Source of the DNA: Desulfuromonadales bacterium
GTDB taxonomy: Bacteria; Desulfobacterota; Desulfuromonadia; Desulfuromonadales; BM103
Direction of reading: 5' to 3'
Length of the DNA stretch: 5,200 bases
NCBI GenBank assembly: GCA_029859485.1
Contig: JAOUDB010000222.1
Coordinates: 1 to 5,200 of the forward strand
Of the stretch, positions 5,061 through 5,200 are shown piece after piece; positions within the stretch are counted from its first letter, which is position 1; the number at the start of each line of letters is the position of its first letter. Below the pieces are notes generated by a model. It saw only the letters and a list, made by a program, of their open reading frames with translations. It ran no database searches and was not told where the DNA came from. The position numbers and the translations under genes are program-made.

Positions 5061-5200
5061 ATGCGTGCTCTTTTCCTTGCTATGCTTCTGACAACCTGCC
5101 TATTACTTCAAGCAGGCTGTAAAGATTCCGAACCTATCCGGATTGGCTTTCTCGGTGGTCTGACGACACGCGCCGCAGGATTGAGCACCAGCGGGCGTGA
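5061..5200 (+). CDS. Type-1 periplasmic binding lipoprotein (branched-chain amino acid ABC-type), 3' partial
   Basis: The first 46 codons are visible before the right edge. Residues 1-19 form a lipoprotein signal peptide: M-R-A at the start, a hydrophobic core L-F-L-A-M-L-L-T-T-C-L-L-L, then Q-A-G-C with the lipid-accepting C20 (lipobox with Q at -3, slightly atypical). After a short linker (K-D-S-E-P) the mature part starts I-R-I-G-F-L-G-G-L-T-T-R-A-A-G-L at 26-41. This matches the first strand and ligand loop of LivJ/LivK-like (Peripla_BP_6) solute-binding proteins, where a form such as IxIGxxGxLTGxxAxxG is usual. It would capture a small ligand outside the inner membrane for an ABC transporter or a sensor; the ligand cannot be read from this fragment. 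The ATG at 5061 is preceded by TGAGGT at 5051-5056, a good ribosome site with 5-base spacing. K21 rather than D after the cysteine does not suggest inner-membrane retention. Confidence 0.75.
   Translation, partial: MRALFLAMLLTTCLLLQAGCKDSEPIRIGFLGGLTTRAAGLSTSGR

Overview
The window looks like a compact chromosomal stretch from a Gram-negative bacterium, most likely a Desulfuromonadales-type relative (Geobacter/Pelobacter/Desulfuromonas group). The taxonomic guess is inference. It rests on the style of the PabB-PabC fusion, a YceH homologue, a short HIT protein, a YkgJ cysteine-cluster protein, a lipoprotein-type type-1 solute-binding protein and a possible sigma-54 promoter. GC content is moderate, with an AT-rich dip around 2800-3070. 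No tRNA, rRNA, insertion sequence, CRISPR array or phage gene was seen.

Region 1 (1-2268, + strand): the 3' part of yceH (DUF480, winged helix), cut by the left edge, is followed after 22 bp by a long fused pabB-pabC gene. The fused enzyme should convert chorismate (with ammonia from a PabA subunit not in this window) through aminodeoxychorismate to p-aminobenzoate for folate synthesis.

Region 2 (2269-2568): a decayed C-terminal scrap of a histidine kinase ATPase domain lies on the + strand. It is followed by a perfect 34-nt palindrome that serves as the terminator of the convergent cold-shock gene.

Region 3 (2585-3071): a cold-shock protein gene on the minus strand is preceded by a long structured leader. 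A good sigma-70-type promoter sits about 170 nt upstream of its start codon. The leader has an 11-bp long-range stem that starts almost at the predicted transcription start, plus three copies of a TTGAGC/GCTCAA element that can pair in mutually exclusive ways. This resembles a cold-responsive RNA switch and is the most interesting signal in the window.

Region 4 (3072-4915, + strand): a tight cluster holds a YkgJ-family cysteine-cluster protein (TTG start), a HIT-family protein and an unrecognised three-helix membrane protein, probably one operon.

Region 5 (4916-5200): a 145-bp intergenic stretch with a sigma-54-like element leads into a lipoprotein that begins like a branched-chain-amino-acid-type (type 1) periplasmic binding protein and is cut by the right edge.

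I see no clearly new multi-gene system. The csp leader, the kinase remnant and the unknown membrane protein are the points worth following.
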